Shown here: positions 22,671-33,055 of the stretch, piece after piece | Layout of the letters: each line of letters opens with the position of its first letter | Numbering within the stretch: position 1 is the stretch's first letter | Assembly: GCA_015499995.1 (NCBI GenBank) | Contig: JADNRV010000066.1 | Coordinates: forward strand, 206,265-270,264 | DNA length: 64,000 nucleotides | Direction: 5' to 3' | Source of the DNA: Flammula alnicola | Lineage: Eukaryota > Basidiomycota > Agaricomycetes > Agaricales > Strophariaceae | Program-made: the position numbers and the translations under genes | The notes under the pieces: model-generated | Seen by the model: the letters and a program-made list of their open reading frames with translations, nothing else | What the model was told of the DNA's origin: nothing | Database searches by the model: none

Positions 22671-24761
22671 TCATAGGTTGACGTACACGCCCGCATCTCT
22701 CCTCCTCTTCGTCATGGCTATGAGAATCGTAGAATGTACATATCAGTATGGGTTCAACGAAGAACTGATAATTTAGACGAACCTGCAATGATGGCACTTC
22801 CCACACCACTTCCGTCTTCAGCGTGGTAAGTGACAATATTTCTGTTAAAATGTGAGCCCTAATGAACTAAAAGCAGGCGAAGACCGGGACTGACCGCCCT
22901 CTCTCGCCAAAGATATCCACCAAGCCTTCGTGAATCCTTTCCGCAAAACCAGGATATTTCTATGCCGAAAACAGTCGATCTGAGTGACCTTGACTTTGCG
23001 TAGAGAGAAAGAGATAAACATACGTTGTACAAGGACCCATCGGCACCAACCGAGCACCCCTCGTCTAGGTACCCCTTCTTGCTCACGATGGCCGCAATAC
23101 CGCATGCACTTAATCTTGCCGCACGTCTGCCAATCAACTTCGCGAGCGCCCGGAAAAATTGCCGTTCGGCTAGTGTTGTCTCAACGGCAAAGAAGTGAGA
23201 AAAGATCCCAATAATCATGAGGAGCTCGTCTGTTGGATCGCTAGACATAAAGCTCAGAAAGGCAGGAACGGAATGAAATTATAGGTTACGTACCTCTCCA
23301 TCAGGGACAGAAAAGCTGTCTCGAAGACGTAGGGACTTTCTAGCTTGTAAGTATTCTGCCCAAGGAATAGAACACCCTCGTCGATGAGCTCGCAAATTAC
23401 CAGCCGTAGGATCTCGCCGAGGTAACGTCCTGAAATCAATTTCTGGGAACTCTATTTCAATAGGGGATAGTAACCAATAAAGAATATAAACCAACCTCAA
23501 ACGCCTGTTCACCGGGTTTATTCGATGTCTCGTCTACAATGATGTCATACTTCGTGCGCGGAAGGTGTTCGTGCTCAAACGAATCAAACGCTCCCTATAC
23601 GAAGAGGATAAATGAAAAGTCAAAGAAAACTCGCGAAACAGCGCACCCATTCGCAGTTGATCGCCATCTGCGCTTTCGGGTCGATATTCAGGTAGTTTAT
23701 CTTTGGAATATCCTTGATATCTTCCATATACGCCGCATTGCATCCAGTTCCAAAAATACAGGCGATTCTCGTCGTTGGATTGACATAATGAGACGCGATG
23801 AGGGTTCCCGTCGTATCATTGATGAGTGCCGTAAGTTCCACGGGAAGTTGCTAAGCCAAATATAAGACGGATATTTCGGGAGTGTAGAAGAAAATCACGT
23901 ACGTATTTCTCTAGCGATTTACGGAACATAATTGCTACATCTTTACCTTCAGTATTTGCTGCTCCGAAGCCTTTTGTCCAGCGAATAAGGACGCCTTGGT
24001 CGATTCGTTCTTGACTTTAAACGAATCAACTGCGGTGTCTAGAATGGGGAAGCGGAATGCTCACGAGCAAGGGTACGAGAACTTTCATGTCACAAGAATG
24101 AGTCCCGCGTCTGAAACAAATTGAAACCACTCACAGTGAATCCCAGTGGAAGCTTTTCGCCATCCTTCAGTTGTGTATTTCGCTCCACCGATAAGCTCGT
24201 GTCAATGAAGGTTTTGAGACACTCCGCACAAAAGTCGAATAATTTCTGTCCATCATCTTGCTTCTGATCTTCGGTAAGACGGTATTTCGATTGTGTGATC
24301 TCGAATTTCCCCTCTCCTTGTATTGTGACGAGGCAAACACGAAGGTTCGTTCCACCTGCAAATAATCGGAAGCCATAGGCACTTCGGATACAAGAATTAC
24401 ACGTGAATTGAACTAACCGAGGTCAACGGCAATATAGTCCCCTTGTTCTTCACCGGTTGGCCATCCGAAGACAAAGGTGGGTATCATAGGCTATTATAGA
24501 ATGTAGATAAACGATGTAAGTCGTTTAATCGCCAAGGAATGGAAGCATTTAGAGGTAGAAATTGTAGCGATACGCACCACGACTTGTCCTGACTGTTCCA
24601 ACCCAATTTCGAGCGTGTCCTTGAAGGCCTCGACAATCATGCGCATCCGCTGCGGCGTAAGAGTGAATCTGCCCGCCGATCAGTTATTCCCGGACGACTC
24701 GGAGCATGCTATTGCACAAGACAACTCACAGGCTCTCGAACCTCCGCAAATGATCGGCCAT
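22671..24761 (-). CDS. Hexokinase
   Basis: A multi-exon gene of about 500 codons reading MADHLRRFESLFTLTPQRM and onward. Diagnostic motifs are 'FGWPTGEEQGDYIAVDLGGT' followed by 'NLRVCLVT' (nucleotide-binding phosphate-1 region), 'LPLGFT' (start of the sugar-binding segment), 'LIGRRAARL' and, near the end, 'VTYHAEDGSGVG' (adenosine region). The last exon encodes 'AMTKRRRDAGVYVNL' with the stop at 22671. It phosphorylates hexoses with ATP in the cytosol, the first step of glycolysis. Introns keep frame throughout. The true start may lie in an upstream exon: an open frame from an ATG at 24950 reaches a donor (AAG-AA|gtgcgt) whose phase fits this exon, so an N-terminal extension of about 35 residues is possible. 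The promoter lies between this gene and the divergent uL14m gene. Confidence 0.9.
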
Positions 24762-25149
24762 AGTCCTACCAATCGTGAAATACAAACCAGGAAATGGACA
24801 TCGATCTCACAGAGCCCTGACATAAATCAACGCGACGCACTTCTTGGTTGCATGAGGTAGATCTTCCTCATCGTGAGTCCTGGTGTGGATCGCAAGCGTT
24901 TGACCTGTTGGTAGGGTGACACTCCCACTTCCGCGCCTTGAGAGAACCATTGTGGGGGATGCAAAGGGCCAACGTTGTCGTAAGTGTAGTGGTGGTGGTG
25001 GTTCGAGAAAGAAATGACGGTGGAGTATTCGAATTACGGCTCACGATGAGCTCGGCACTCATACTCCATTAGGAACCGTGGGAACGGAATGGAAAATGTT
25101 GAGCTGGTCGTGGGCCGCTTTCTGCTCATCGTCTCCGTCATCGTCCGCC

Positions 25150-25652
25150 ATGATTGGCCTCAAAAGTACGCTCAATGTATGGAATTTCAATTTTATCTGG
25201 AGTCGAGATTAACGAAAGTCTGTTTCTAGTGCATAGACAACTCAGGAGCTCTCATCGTCGAGTGCGTTAACATCCTGAAGAACAAAGTCACCAACGGGTG
25301 GGGCTCCGTCGGGGATGAGATCGTTGTCGTGGTACAGCGAGCACGCCCTATATCGGCAGCTGCCCAGGCATCCGTAAACGCTGTCAAAGTCCGTCGCGGA
25401 GACGTCCGACGCGCTGTCATTGTGCGCACGCGAAAGCCTGTGCGGAGACCAGACGGCACATACGTGCGGTTCGACGACAATGCCGCGGTGCTGCTGAACA
25501 ACAAGAAGGAGATGCTTGGAACGCGTATTGGTGGTATTGTTAGCGCCGATTTGCGGCTGAAGGGGTGGGGGAAGATCGTTAGTTTGGCTCCTAGGGTGAG
25601 TCCTCTCTTCTGACTCGTCTGCTCTTGCTGATTGTGATGACAGGTCGTTTAA
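25150..25652 (+). CDS. Mitochondrial ribosomal protein uL14m
   Basis: Three exons (25150-25176, 25230-25595, 25644-25652) give 133 residues. The protein starts [20 protein letters not shown] and contains '[10 protein letters not shown]', '[20 protein letters not shown]', '[13 protein letters not shown]' and 'LGTRIGGIV', ending 'IVSLAPRVV'. These match the bacterial L14 pattern (for example FDxNAAVLIN and GTRIFGPV), not the cytosolic eukaryotic L23 type, so the product belongs to the mitoribosome large subunit. Length fits the family. The last exon is only three codons, Val-Val-stop. It is divergent from hexokinase, with at most about 390 bases between start codons. Confidence 0.9.
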
Positions 25653-27833
25653 TCATTACCATGTTCATTATTTCCGAGAACCACTTTCAACTTCGTATAA
25701 ACGTGCTTTGCGCGTAAAAATACCTTCATGGATTCCATCATGCGCAGCGCACCGCCCTATGCGTCATACCCCCCCAGCTAAGCTTCTATCTGTTTGACAT
25801 TGCTCTCCGTGTTGCAACATTACAGTATTTTAGCTTCCTCGTCTCCAAGACTGCCCAAAGCGTTCAGTTCTCTGACGACATTGTGCATGCACCACACAAG
25901 ATCCCTCCGGGTTCCAATATAGTTTCTGCCAACTATGCCAATCGACCATATGTACTGCTCCCACGGCGCACCCAATGTTTTTCCGAGTGTGTCGTATCTC
26001 AGAGGCAGTGGAATGGAGTTCTGCTGGTGGCTTCCTGATTCCGCGATGCTTATTTTCCTCGTACACATGAAGCTCAAGGATTCGTTATTCCTGAGGCGCT
26101 GCATTTCGTGTAAGTCATCTTATCTTTTGCTGTCGTTCTCTGATATATGTTCCGCCCGTGTCTTTTTCCCTTTCTTGGTCTTCTGGACACGGAACGTTTG
26201 CAGGGCTAATGCACGTTCCAGCGCTTGACGTCGGTTGCTAGGCCTCTCAAAATGACGCCGCTTCATTTCATGTACGGGTTCCGTTGTCTTATCTCTTAAA
26301 CTCTCTCATATGTGTTCCGCCCGAAGTTTCTCATCTCACTGGTGTTGCATGCACACGACTACTTTTGTTACTGCTAAGCATCCATTCCATACTTCCCGAC
26401 ACTGACATCCTCGTCAAGGGATTCAAATAACATACCGTAGTCGTAAGTCCTTTTTTTGCTACGGTAACTGCCACGGCCTTTCTGATAACGTCCTATTTTC
26501 GAAGTGCGTAGTTTAAGGCTATTGTATTGCAAAGTCTCGGCCTATTGAACATGTTCTGAACGCCATATTCAATGTTCATCAGTCTTACGAGTGTAAGTCC
26601 CGACAATCAAGGACTCCGCGTCAATTCCCACATACAGACACCGGCTGTTATTTTCGAGTTTGGTCTTGGTCAAACGATCAAGATGCGCGACTTGCCCGAA
26701 ATCGTCCGTGAAATCAATGGGCATTCTCGGAAACAATCCATACCCAGAACTCGGGAACTTGGAAGGTGCCTGGTAAGTTGGTGTCACAGCTGGGTGCACG
26801 TTCCCTTTCTTGTTTTGAACTCTTGGAGCGCATTTAGCTCATTTTGGATCATGACAGTATTGGTGGGCGCGCCTTGCAATGCATGGCGCTAAATCTAGTG
26901 GGCTCAGTAACCAGCTCAGGTAGGTCACGTTTGATCGTCATGGCCTGAGATGGCCGCCCCGGAAATCATACCAAGACTTAGGCAGCTGAAGTTGAAAGCC
27001 AGAAGAATGGGCTGACTCGAATGCGGATCCGGGTGTTGTTGTCAAAATCCAGTGGAAACTTTCAGTGAGTCAGTTTCTGCTTGCCCACGGTCGTCCATTG
27101 ATTCCGTCTGGGACAGATCTTCCTGTTGGCTATTTTCATATACCGGCTCGCACTGTGATCAAATCTTCGAGATAACATGTGGGATATTCCGGAAACTACG
27201 ACCCACACATTTGTATGGAAGGACCCGTCGCGCAAAGGGCGGGGCATACTTACTATCCCAAGCTATTCTAAATCAGGGAAAACACGCTGTTTCAACGAGG
27301 CCTGTCGCGAGCTGCCATTTACAGTCTCTTGCGACGGACGTGCTTCTTTCTGAGCGCTCGGTATCTGATCAAAGAGGGTTGGCCGATATTCTTAGTGGAT
27401 TGAAGGGGCCCCGGGCCCAAGCCGCATCGCCTTCGTGTAATTTACCCTGCAATTTACCCCGCAGGATGAGGCAATTTGGCAAAATTAGGCGCTATGGTGA
27501 CCCACTGAGCATGATATCGTGATTCCCACCAAAACGGCCAAGCACGAGGCGTGGTTGTCCACTTTCTTTAGACGCCCATGCTGTGCTTGCCGAAAGTGAC
27601 AAAGGCACGGGTTTCGGAAAGTGTGCGGTAAATCGGGTGTCTCCCAAGTACGATCCAAGCTTATAAGGGGCCTTCGAGAAGCTCAGATCGTCCTCCTCAC
27701 ATTCGTCCCCCGTCTCCACTACCTATAAGTCCCTCAGCCGTATTATCAGGCTATATTACTCGGGCTACTCTAATACCTTTTCCATCTCGCTTATTGAATT
27801 CACACGATTGAGCGATCTAATACCGCTTTCACG
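25653..27833. other. Gene-poor stretch, about 2.2 kb
   Basis: Several open frames occur on both strands (for example plus 25935-26228, minus 25820-26104, plus 27052-27522), but none shows a recognisable motif, and neighbouring frames do not join at good splice sites. The codon mix looks like relic coding sequence interrupted by stops. The last 100 bases or so must hold the promoter of the Zn2Cys6 regulator. Confidence 0.4.
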
Positions 27834-30800
27834 ATGAAAGCAAAATCATCAGGATCTGGCAACCCTCGGGGACGGGGAACCTATAACCCTGCCTGCGACG
27901 TCTGCGCCAGAAAGTAAGCCCTGAACATTGTCGCCGGTGCGTGGAAAAATGCTGATGAGCTCGGTAGGAAGACCAAGTGCGATGGCATCAAACCAATTTG
28001 CCAACCATGTCGACAACAAGGCCGCGAGCAAGAGGTTCGCTGGTCGCTTTCTTCTTGTCTTCCATGTCCTTAACGTCTGCTGTAGTGTGCATGGACGAAG
28101 AACCCCGTACGCAAGCCGCGTACGGAGCAACACTTCGAGGCTATGCACAAACGTGCCGAGAATCTCCTCGCACGCGCGGTAGAATACCGCAAATACGCTG
28201 ATTACTTAGAATCGTTGCTGGACCAATGCCAGCAAGACTACCACCCCCACCGAAGCATCGATTTTCGCGCCTCTCGACCCATCGAAACCGATGGCCTGCT
28301 GGGGCCATCGCCCGACATGTTCGACAATGACTTCGACTTCACTTCTATGGGCGTTGAGGAGAACGATGCAAGCTCTGACTCTGGAAATCCGACGAAGGAG
28401 ATATGCATACCTACTCAGAGCCTCAAGGTGCGTAGCCATCTTCATATGCTTGTAATACCTATCCTGATGAACACCATCTGGCGTCGAACGACAGATCGAA
28501 GAGAATGGATGATACATCACTACGGAAACACAGCCCCCTTCCGTTTCGACCACCTAGACCCCCTTCTCAGCCTTCACGATTCCCCGCCCTCGCCGAAAAC
28601 CCGACGCAACATATGTGTTGCTCACAGACGGGATTCCCGACGACCACTACAACCCCGACTTTGATTGGTCACGGCACCTCCCAGACGCTGTACCTCTCGA
28701 TCGCAGATCTCACGACAAGTAAGCACCCATCAATTTGTCGGGAAATGCTCGCTGACTGTAGTTCCTTCTTTACAGAGCTCTCGATCTCCTCTTCAAATTC
28801 TTCACCTCATGGTGCCTCCGCGTCGTGCCCGCCCTTTTTCTGCGGGACATGTACAGAGCACTGTCCGTCCTGCCTCCCATCCGCCGCCAAAGACGCCTCA
28901 CTACTCGCCAATGCTTCATAATGCATTGGTTGCATTGGGGTTGGCCTTCCTGGACGAGCATAGGTTCAGAGACCTCAAGGCCCGACAATACTTTGCCAAC
29001 ACAGCGAAGAGTTTCATCGAGGCCGAATGTCGGAAGCCCAATTTGAGCGTTGTACATGCTCTCTCTATTTTGGCAAGCTTCCACAGCTCCCAAGGTGACC
29101 AGACCCTGGGATACATGTACTTTGGTTGTGTTCTCTTCCGCGCAAGTCCTGCAGATTTCTGATAGTCTTTGACCGATGCAGGGATGAGTGCACGTATGGG
29201 CCAAGCTTGTAAGTCCTCCTATTTCTGTTTCTCGGTTTGGGTTCTGAATACCGACTCGGATATAGTAGGTTTAAATGTTGATTGCTCGAGTGGGTCAAGC
29301 TGGGGCTAATGGACGAAACGGACATGCTGGACCGCCGTTGGGCAAACTGGACGACTTTCACACAGGTTAGTTGGCTCGTGCAATTTGGTTGATTAATTAA
29401 TATGAACTCAACGACTTTCCTCCTTCTACAGGACGTGTGTTGGTCGCTATACGTCGGACGCGATTTCTGTGTGTCAACGCCGACTGACGCTGAACTGTCC
29501 AAGGACCCGCCCTTCGTCGACCCCGAATTCGATCAGATGCCTTGGGTTCACCCCCCGGCAAATATCGACCCCAACCGGGCTACCTCACTACGAACTTCCA
29601 GGCCACCTGCGAGCTGTTAATGATCGCACGGCCCATCATGGACGTTGTGTATGTCCATCTTGGCGCTGTGCTTGTGTCTAACGACCACTTATGTCTTTTA
29701 TGCATATAGAAATGGCCTGAACAAGTCTCGGAGCCGTCCTTTCGCTGTCGACGAGCTGATTAGCGAGATCGAGTAAGTTGTTATTATTTCTCTGTTCTGT
29801 TTGCGCATTGCTGATTGCAATACTTTGTAGTCTCAACTTAACACGTGGAGAGGAAGCTTAGCGCCCGAGCTTGAGATCACCGTCAAATCTCGGCCTACTG
29901 CTACGCCGCATAAGCTCATGCTGCATCTGGCATACTGGTGGCTATTCATCCTGCTCCACCGCCCTTCTTCCATCGGAAGGGACGTGCTATCTACAGCACT
30001 GATCGCGAAATCGATCATGTCAAGGTAAGATGAACCTCAGCCACCTTGCATTAAAGCCTGACGCAACTTTTATTTAGCTTTGTCGACGTGCTGCTGAGAA
30101 TATCATGGAGCTGTTGTCCACTTACCGCTCGCTCTACTCTCTCCGTTACTGCCCTATTACCCTCATCCAAGCCGTATTCTCTGCGGGCACGGTATACCTT
30201 CTCACTGCCATGCAAGCGAGCTCTGGGATCCGCATCGCGCAGAAGGAGCTCCGACACTCATTGGACCAGCAGAAGCTTGTCTTGCAATACCTTCATGAGA
30301 TCGGCAGGTCATGGCAATGTGCCACCAACATCGCCGGCATCATGAAGAATCTCATGCACGAGCAGCTGAAGCCTGTCCTCGAGCGCAAGACTATTCCCAT
30401 CATGTCTTCCAGCGGTGGAGCCCTTCAGGTTCCTGATTACGGCAATGACGACGACGACGATGCCGGTTCAACCCTCTCTCGCTCTTCCTCCAAGGGTCAT
30501 GTACGGCGGCGTTCCTCTTCGTCCAAGATCAAGCAGCAGCGTCGTGTTTCGACCCATTCTCGTGCTCAGTCTATCAATCATACTTCGCCCTCTACTGATC
30601 CGTCTCGACCTCTCCGACTATCACTATTTCGCCAGTTCACCAGGACCCTTCCAATTATGCCACCTCTTCCTCTCCTGCTCGTTCTGCTCCGATCGCTATT
30701 CAGACTCCTCCGAAGCGTACTCCCTCTTTCTCCTCTAGTCCTTCCAGTCTGCCTGATCCTTGGGGTCTGCGACCCAACGGCACTCAAGCCAGCGGCTCTG

Positions 30801-31467
30801 TCAGCCCTAGCCCTTCTTCCAGCCCTATATTCACTACTAATTTCCTCTCTTCGCCCTCGACTTCCTTTGCTCATCGTGGTTCAAGTTTCCAAGGTTATCC
30901 TCAGCCCTTTACTTATGCAGCCTCGACCTCTGACGGACCTTCTTTCTCCGGCAACGGCCAAGGCGCCAGTCACGCATTCCATGGCCAAGGCGCCCTCTTC
31001 GGACTCGGCCAAGACTTCGGAACAGGGCAGTCACCCTCTCATCACTACCCCGGAAAGGAACTTTCTGGCTTTTTGGGCATGCTAGGCGGCCAGACTCTGC
31101 CGCAGGCGCCCTTTGTCGGTCCTTTCGGCTTGGGAGATACCGTCGCGCCCCTGGCGGCGATGTCGCCCGACACCAGCTTCGCTTCGACTCCTCGCAGTCG
31201 CCGTTCGGTACCGGCTTCCTCGCTCACTCCATGTCGTCGACCAGTTTGGAGGGCATGTCCATCATAGACAACGATACCAATATGGACGATAATACACCGT
31301 GGGATCAGCTTTGGGCTCAGACCTTTGAGTATGATGATGATCCCCTCATCTTCATGTTCGTGGTCGTGGTTACCCCCTACAGATCGACGTTCTTTACGCA
31401 CACTTCCGTTCCGTTTGTAATGGATATGGACTTCGCGTCTCGGGTTCAATGTTACTACTGCTTGTAG
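27834..31467 (+). CDS. Zn2Cys6 fungal transcription factor, frame-disrupted as given
   Basis: Exon 1 begins MKAKSSGSGNPRGRGTYN. Spliced exons give the zinc cluster C-x2-C-x6-C-x6-C-x2-C-x8-C ('CDVCARKKTKC', 'CQPC', then Cys in 'ECAWTKNPVRK'). A coiled stretch follows ('HKRAENLLARAVEYRKYADY'). The central fungal-specific regulatory domain contains 'LDLLFKFFTSWCLRVVPALF', 'SPMLHNALVALGLAFLDEHR', 'VVHALSILASFHSSQGDQTL' and, later, 'LYSLRYCPITLIQAVFSAGT'. The C-terminus is Ser/Gly/Pro-rich and acidic ('NDTNMDDNTPWDQLWAQTF'), plausibly an activation region. Ten places need a one-base shift, all in the same direction, to keep the conserved reading; see findings. The target pathway is unknown. The stop at 31467 is the next in-frame stop and may be slightly late. 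Confidence 0.75.
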
Positions 31468-31694
31468 TCATGATGCTGTGCAATATGATTTCTTTGATCC
31501 CAAACCACGGCGAGATGGGTCGATAATTCAAATGAGGTTCTCAAAGCAAAATGGTCGAGTAGTCTGAGGCGCCAGAATCGGGCTTTTCGAGAGGTTTATC
31601 TTGAGTCAGACCCTTTAATTTTACCTTGATTTTACCTGTCCTATTTTCCCCCTTCTGGCATGAATATAGAAATAATTGGTATAGTCATTGTGCA

Positions 31695-32300
31695 TCAACG
31701 CGGCCTATTCGAAATTCTGCCTAAGACCTTCCTCATACGCATACGCCAACCAGACGACGTGCTTCCACCTTCCTGTAAAATATTCTGTCCTCCACGTTGG
31801 ACTTCCCATTCCACAAGCTCGTGATTGACGTGTAACGGCAAGCCCTTCCTCCTTCGCTCGTTCTTCTCCGTTGCGGTCACTCGGGGATAATATCTCGCGC
31901 CATAAAACAGCTTTTGCTCCTCTATCGGCATGTATCTCAAGATGTCATAGTCGGAGTCGCGGGTCATGGCAGCATCTCTGTCGCTAGTCGTAACGCCTTC
32001 TACCCAAATGTTCCCTCCAAGGCCCTTGAACCGTTCTATTAGGTCTGCCAGATCTCTCTCCTGGAATTCAGCGAAGTAGACCGTGATCCTAGAAGGATGG
32101 ACACCCTGTTCGATAAGGTACTGGAGTGCCATGGTGTCCATTCCCGATGCTGGCCCCATTACGAACGAATGGCCTGCTGATATGGCGCTCTTTATCTGGG
32201 GTTCGTAGTGCTGGAAAAAATAGTCTTCTGAAGGTTCGATTGGACCGGATATGAACGCGGTTTTCGACTGTTCAGGGATCGCTTGCCCTTCTTTTGACAT
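31695..32300 (-). CDS. Predicted SLOG/Rossmann-type nucleotide-binding protein
   Basis: A single uninterrupted exon of 201 residues starting MSKEGQAIPEQSKTAFISGP. 'TAFISGPIEPSEDYFF' is a first beta strand and loop. 'GHSFVMGPASGMDTMALQYL' looks like the Gly-rich phosphate-binding turn of SLOG/LOG or deoxyribosyltransferase-like proteins. 'RITVYFAEFQERDL' and 'GGNIWVEGVTTSDRDAAMTR' continue the alternating strand-helix pattern, with the Asp-rich 'SDRDAAM' near where such proteins recognise their ligand. The C-terminus is basic. Function is not known; a role in handling a nucleotide or its derivative is inference. Start chosen at the only upstream ATG. The gene reads cleanly although its neighbours do not. 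Confidence 0.6.
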   Translation of the reverse strand: MSKEGQAIPEQSKTAFISGPIEPSEDYFFQHYEPQIKSAISAGHSFVMGPASGMDTMALQYLIEQGVHPSRITVYFAEFQERDLADLIERFKGLGGNIWVEGVTTSDRDAAMTRDSDYDILRYMPIEEQKLFYGARYYPRVTATEKNERRRKGLPLHVNHELVEWEVQRGGQNILQEGGSTSSGWRMRMRKVLGRISNRPR

Positions 32301-33055
32301 CCTCTGCTGTGGTATTCACAAAATAGGATGGCCTCGAGGTGCTGGTACACTGTGAGAAGTGCCCATCTGACATGGTTGTGACGGCCAGCGCGAACGGCAC
32401 TGCCTTTGTTTTTGATCTCGAGATATTTAGCGCAGTTGCCAATGAATGGCGTGCTAATAACTGTCCGACGGGGCTGTCTAGCATACTTAGCCCTACTAAC
32501 CGGTGGCGAGTCCGAGGGGAAGGAGAAAGAGAATATCGAGGAGGCTCACGATACTTAAACTTAAAGCGTTCCCGAAAAAGTTGGGCTATGGACACACGTG
32601 ATTCAAACGAGGGAAGTGCACCACAAGAATTGCTCTAGCGTCTATTTACTCTGGGTCCATTGGAAGTCATTTTGTCGCATACAAGTACAGTAGGTGTGTG
32701 GAACAGGTCAATGTCCACATAACCGAAGAAGACCACCAGCGAAAATCCTCGCAATCACGGCGCAAGTAGTTCAAGCAGTAACCAATTCCAGTGCGCGTTG
32801 GTGTGTCTTATAGGAATCTGTCGCGATAGTGCCTAAAACTGCAAGGCTGCATCATGATCAACACAATATTGTACCTGTTTATTCTCCGAAAATCGAGAGG
32901 CGAGGTCGGGAACTTTCAAGATCAAGGATTGAGAGTTAAACACTGAATGGACGATGGCGGACCAGAAAACCACTCGTCAAGTTCGATCCCAAGGATGTAG
33001 AGCCCTCTAGGTAAGAGAGAGAGAGGAAACGCTCGTAGCGCAAGATACACAACAA
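32301..33055. other. Intergenic between SLOG-like gene and TRS65
   Basis: No gene supported. A plus-strand open stretch at 32339-32638 overlaps the promoter side of the SLOG-like gene and has no motif. Confidence 0.4.

Noticed and set aside
25062..25151. Minus-strand short frame starting [16 protein letters not shown], whose ATG overlaps the uL14m start codon
   Set aside because: It stops after about 30 codons, has no splice partner and shares the palindromic CATG by chance. It could be part of the hexokinase leader but not a separate gene.
27834..31467. Programmed frameshifting as the reason for the regulator's many frames
   Set aside because: Ten events with no shared slippery motif, and similar breaks in unrelated genes, make sequence error or decay far more likely.
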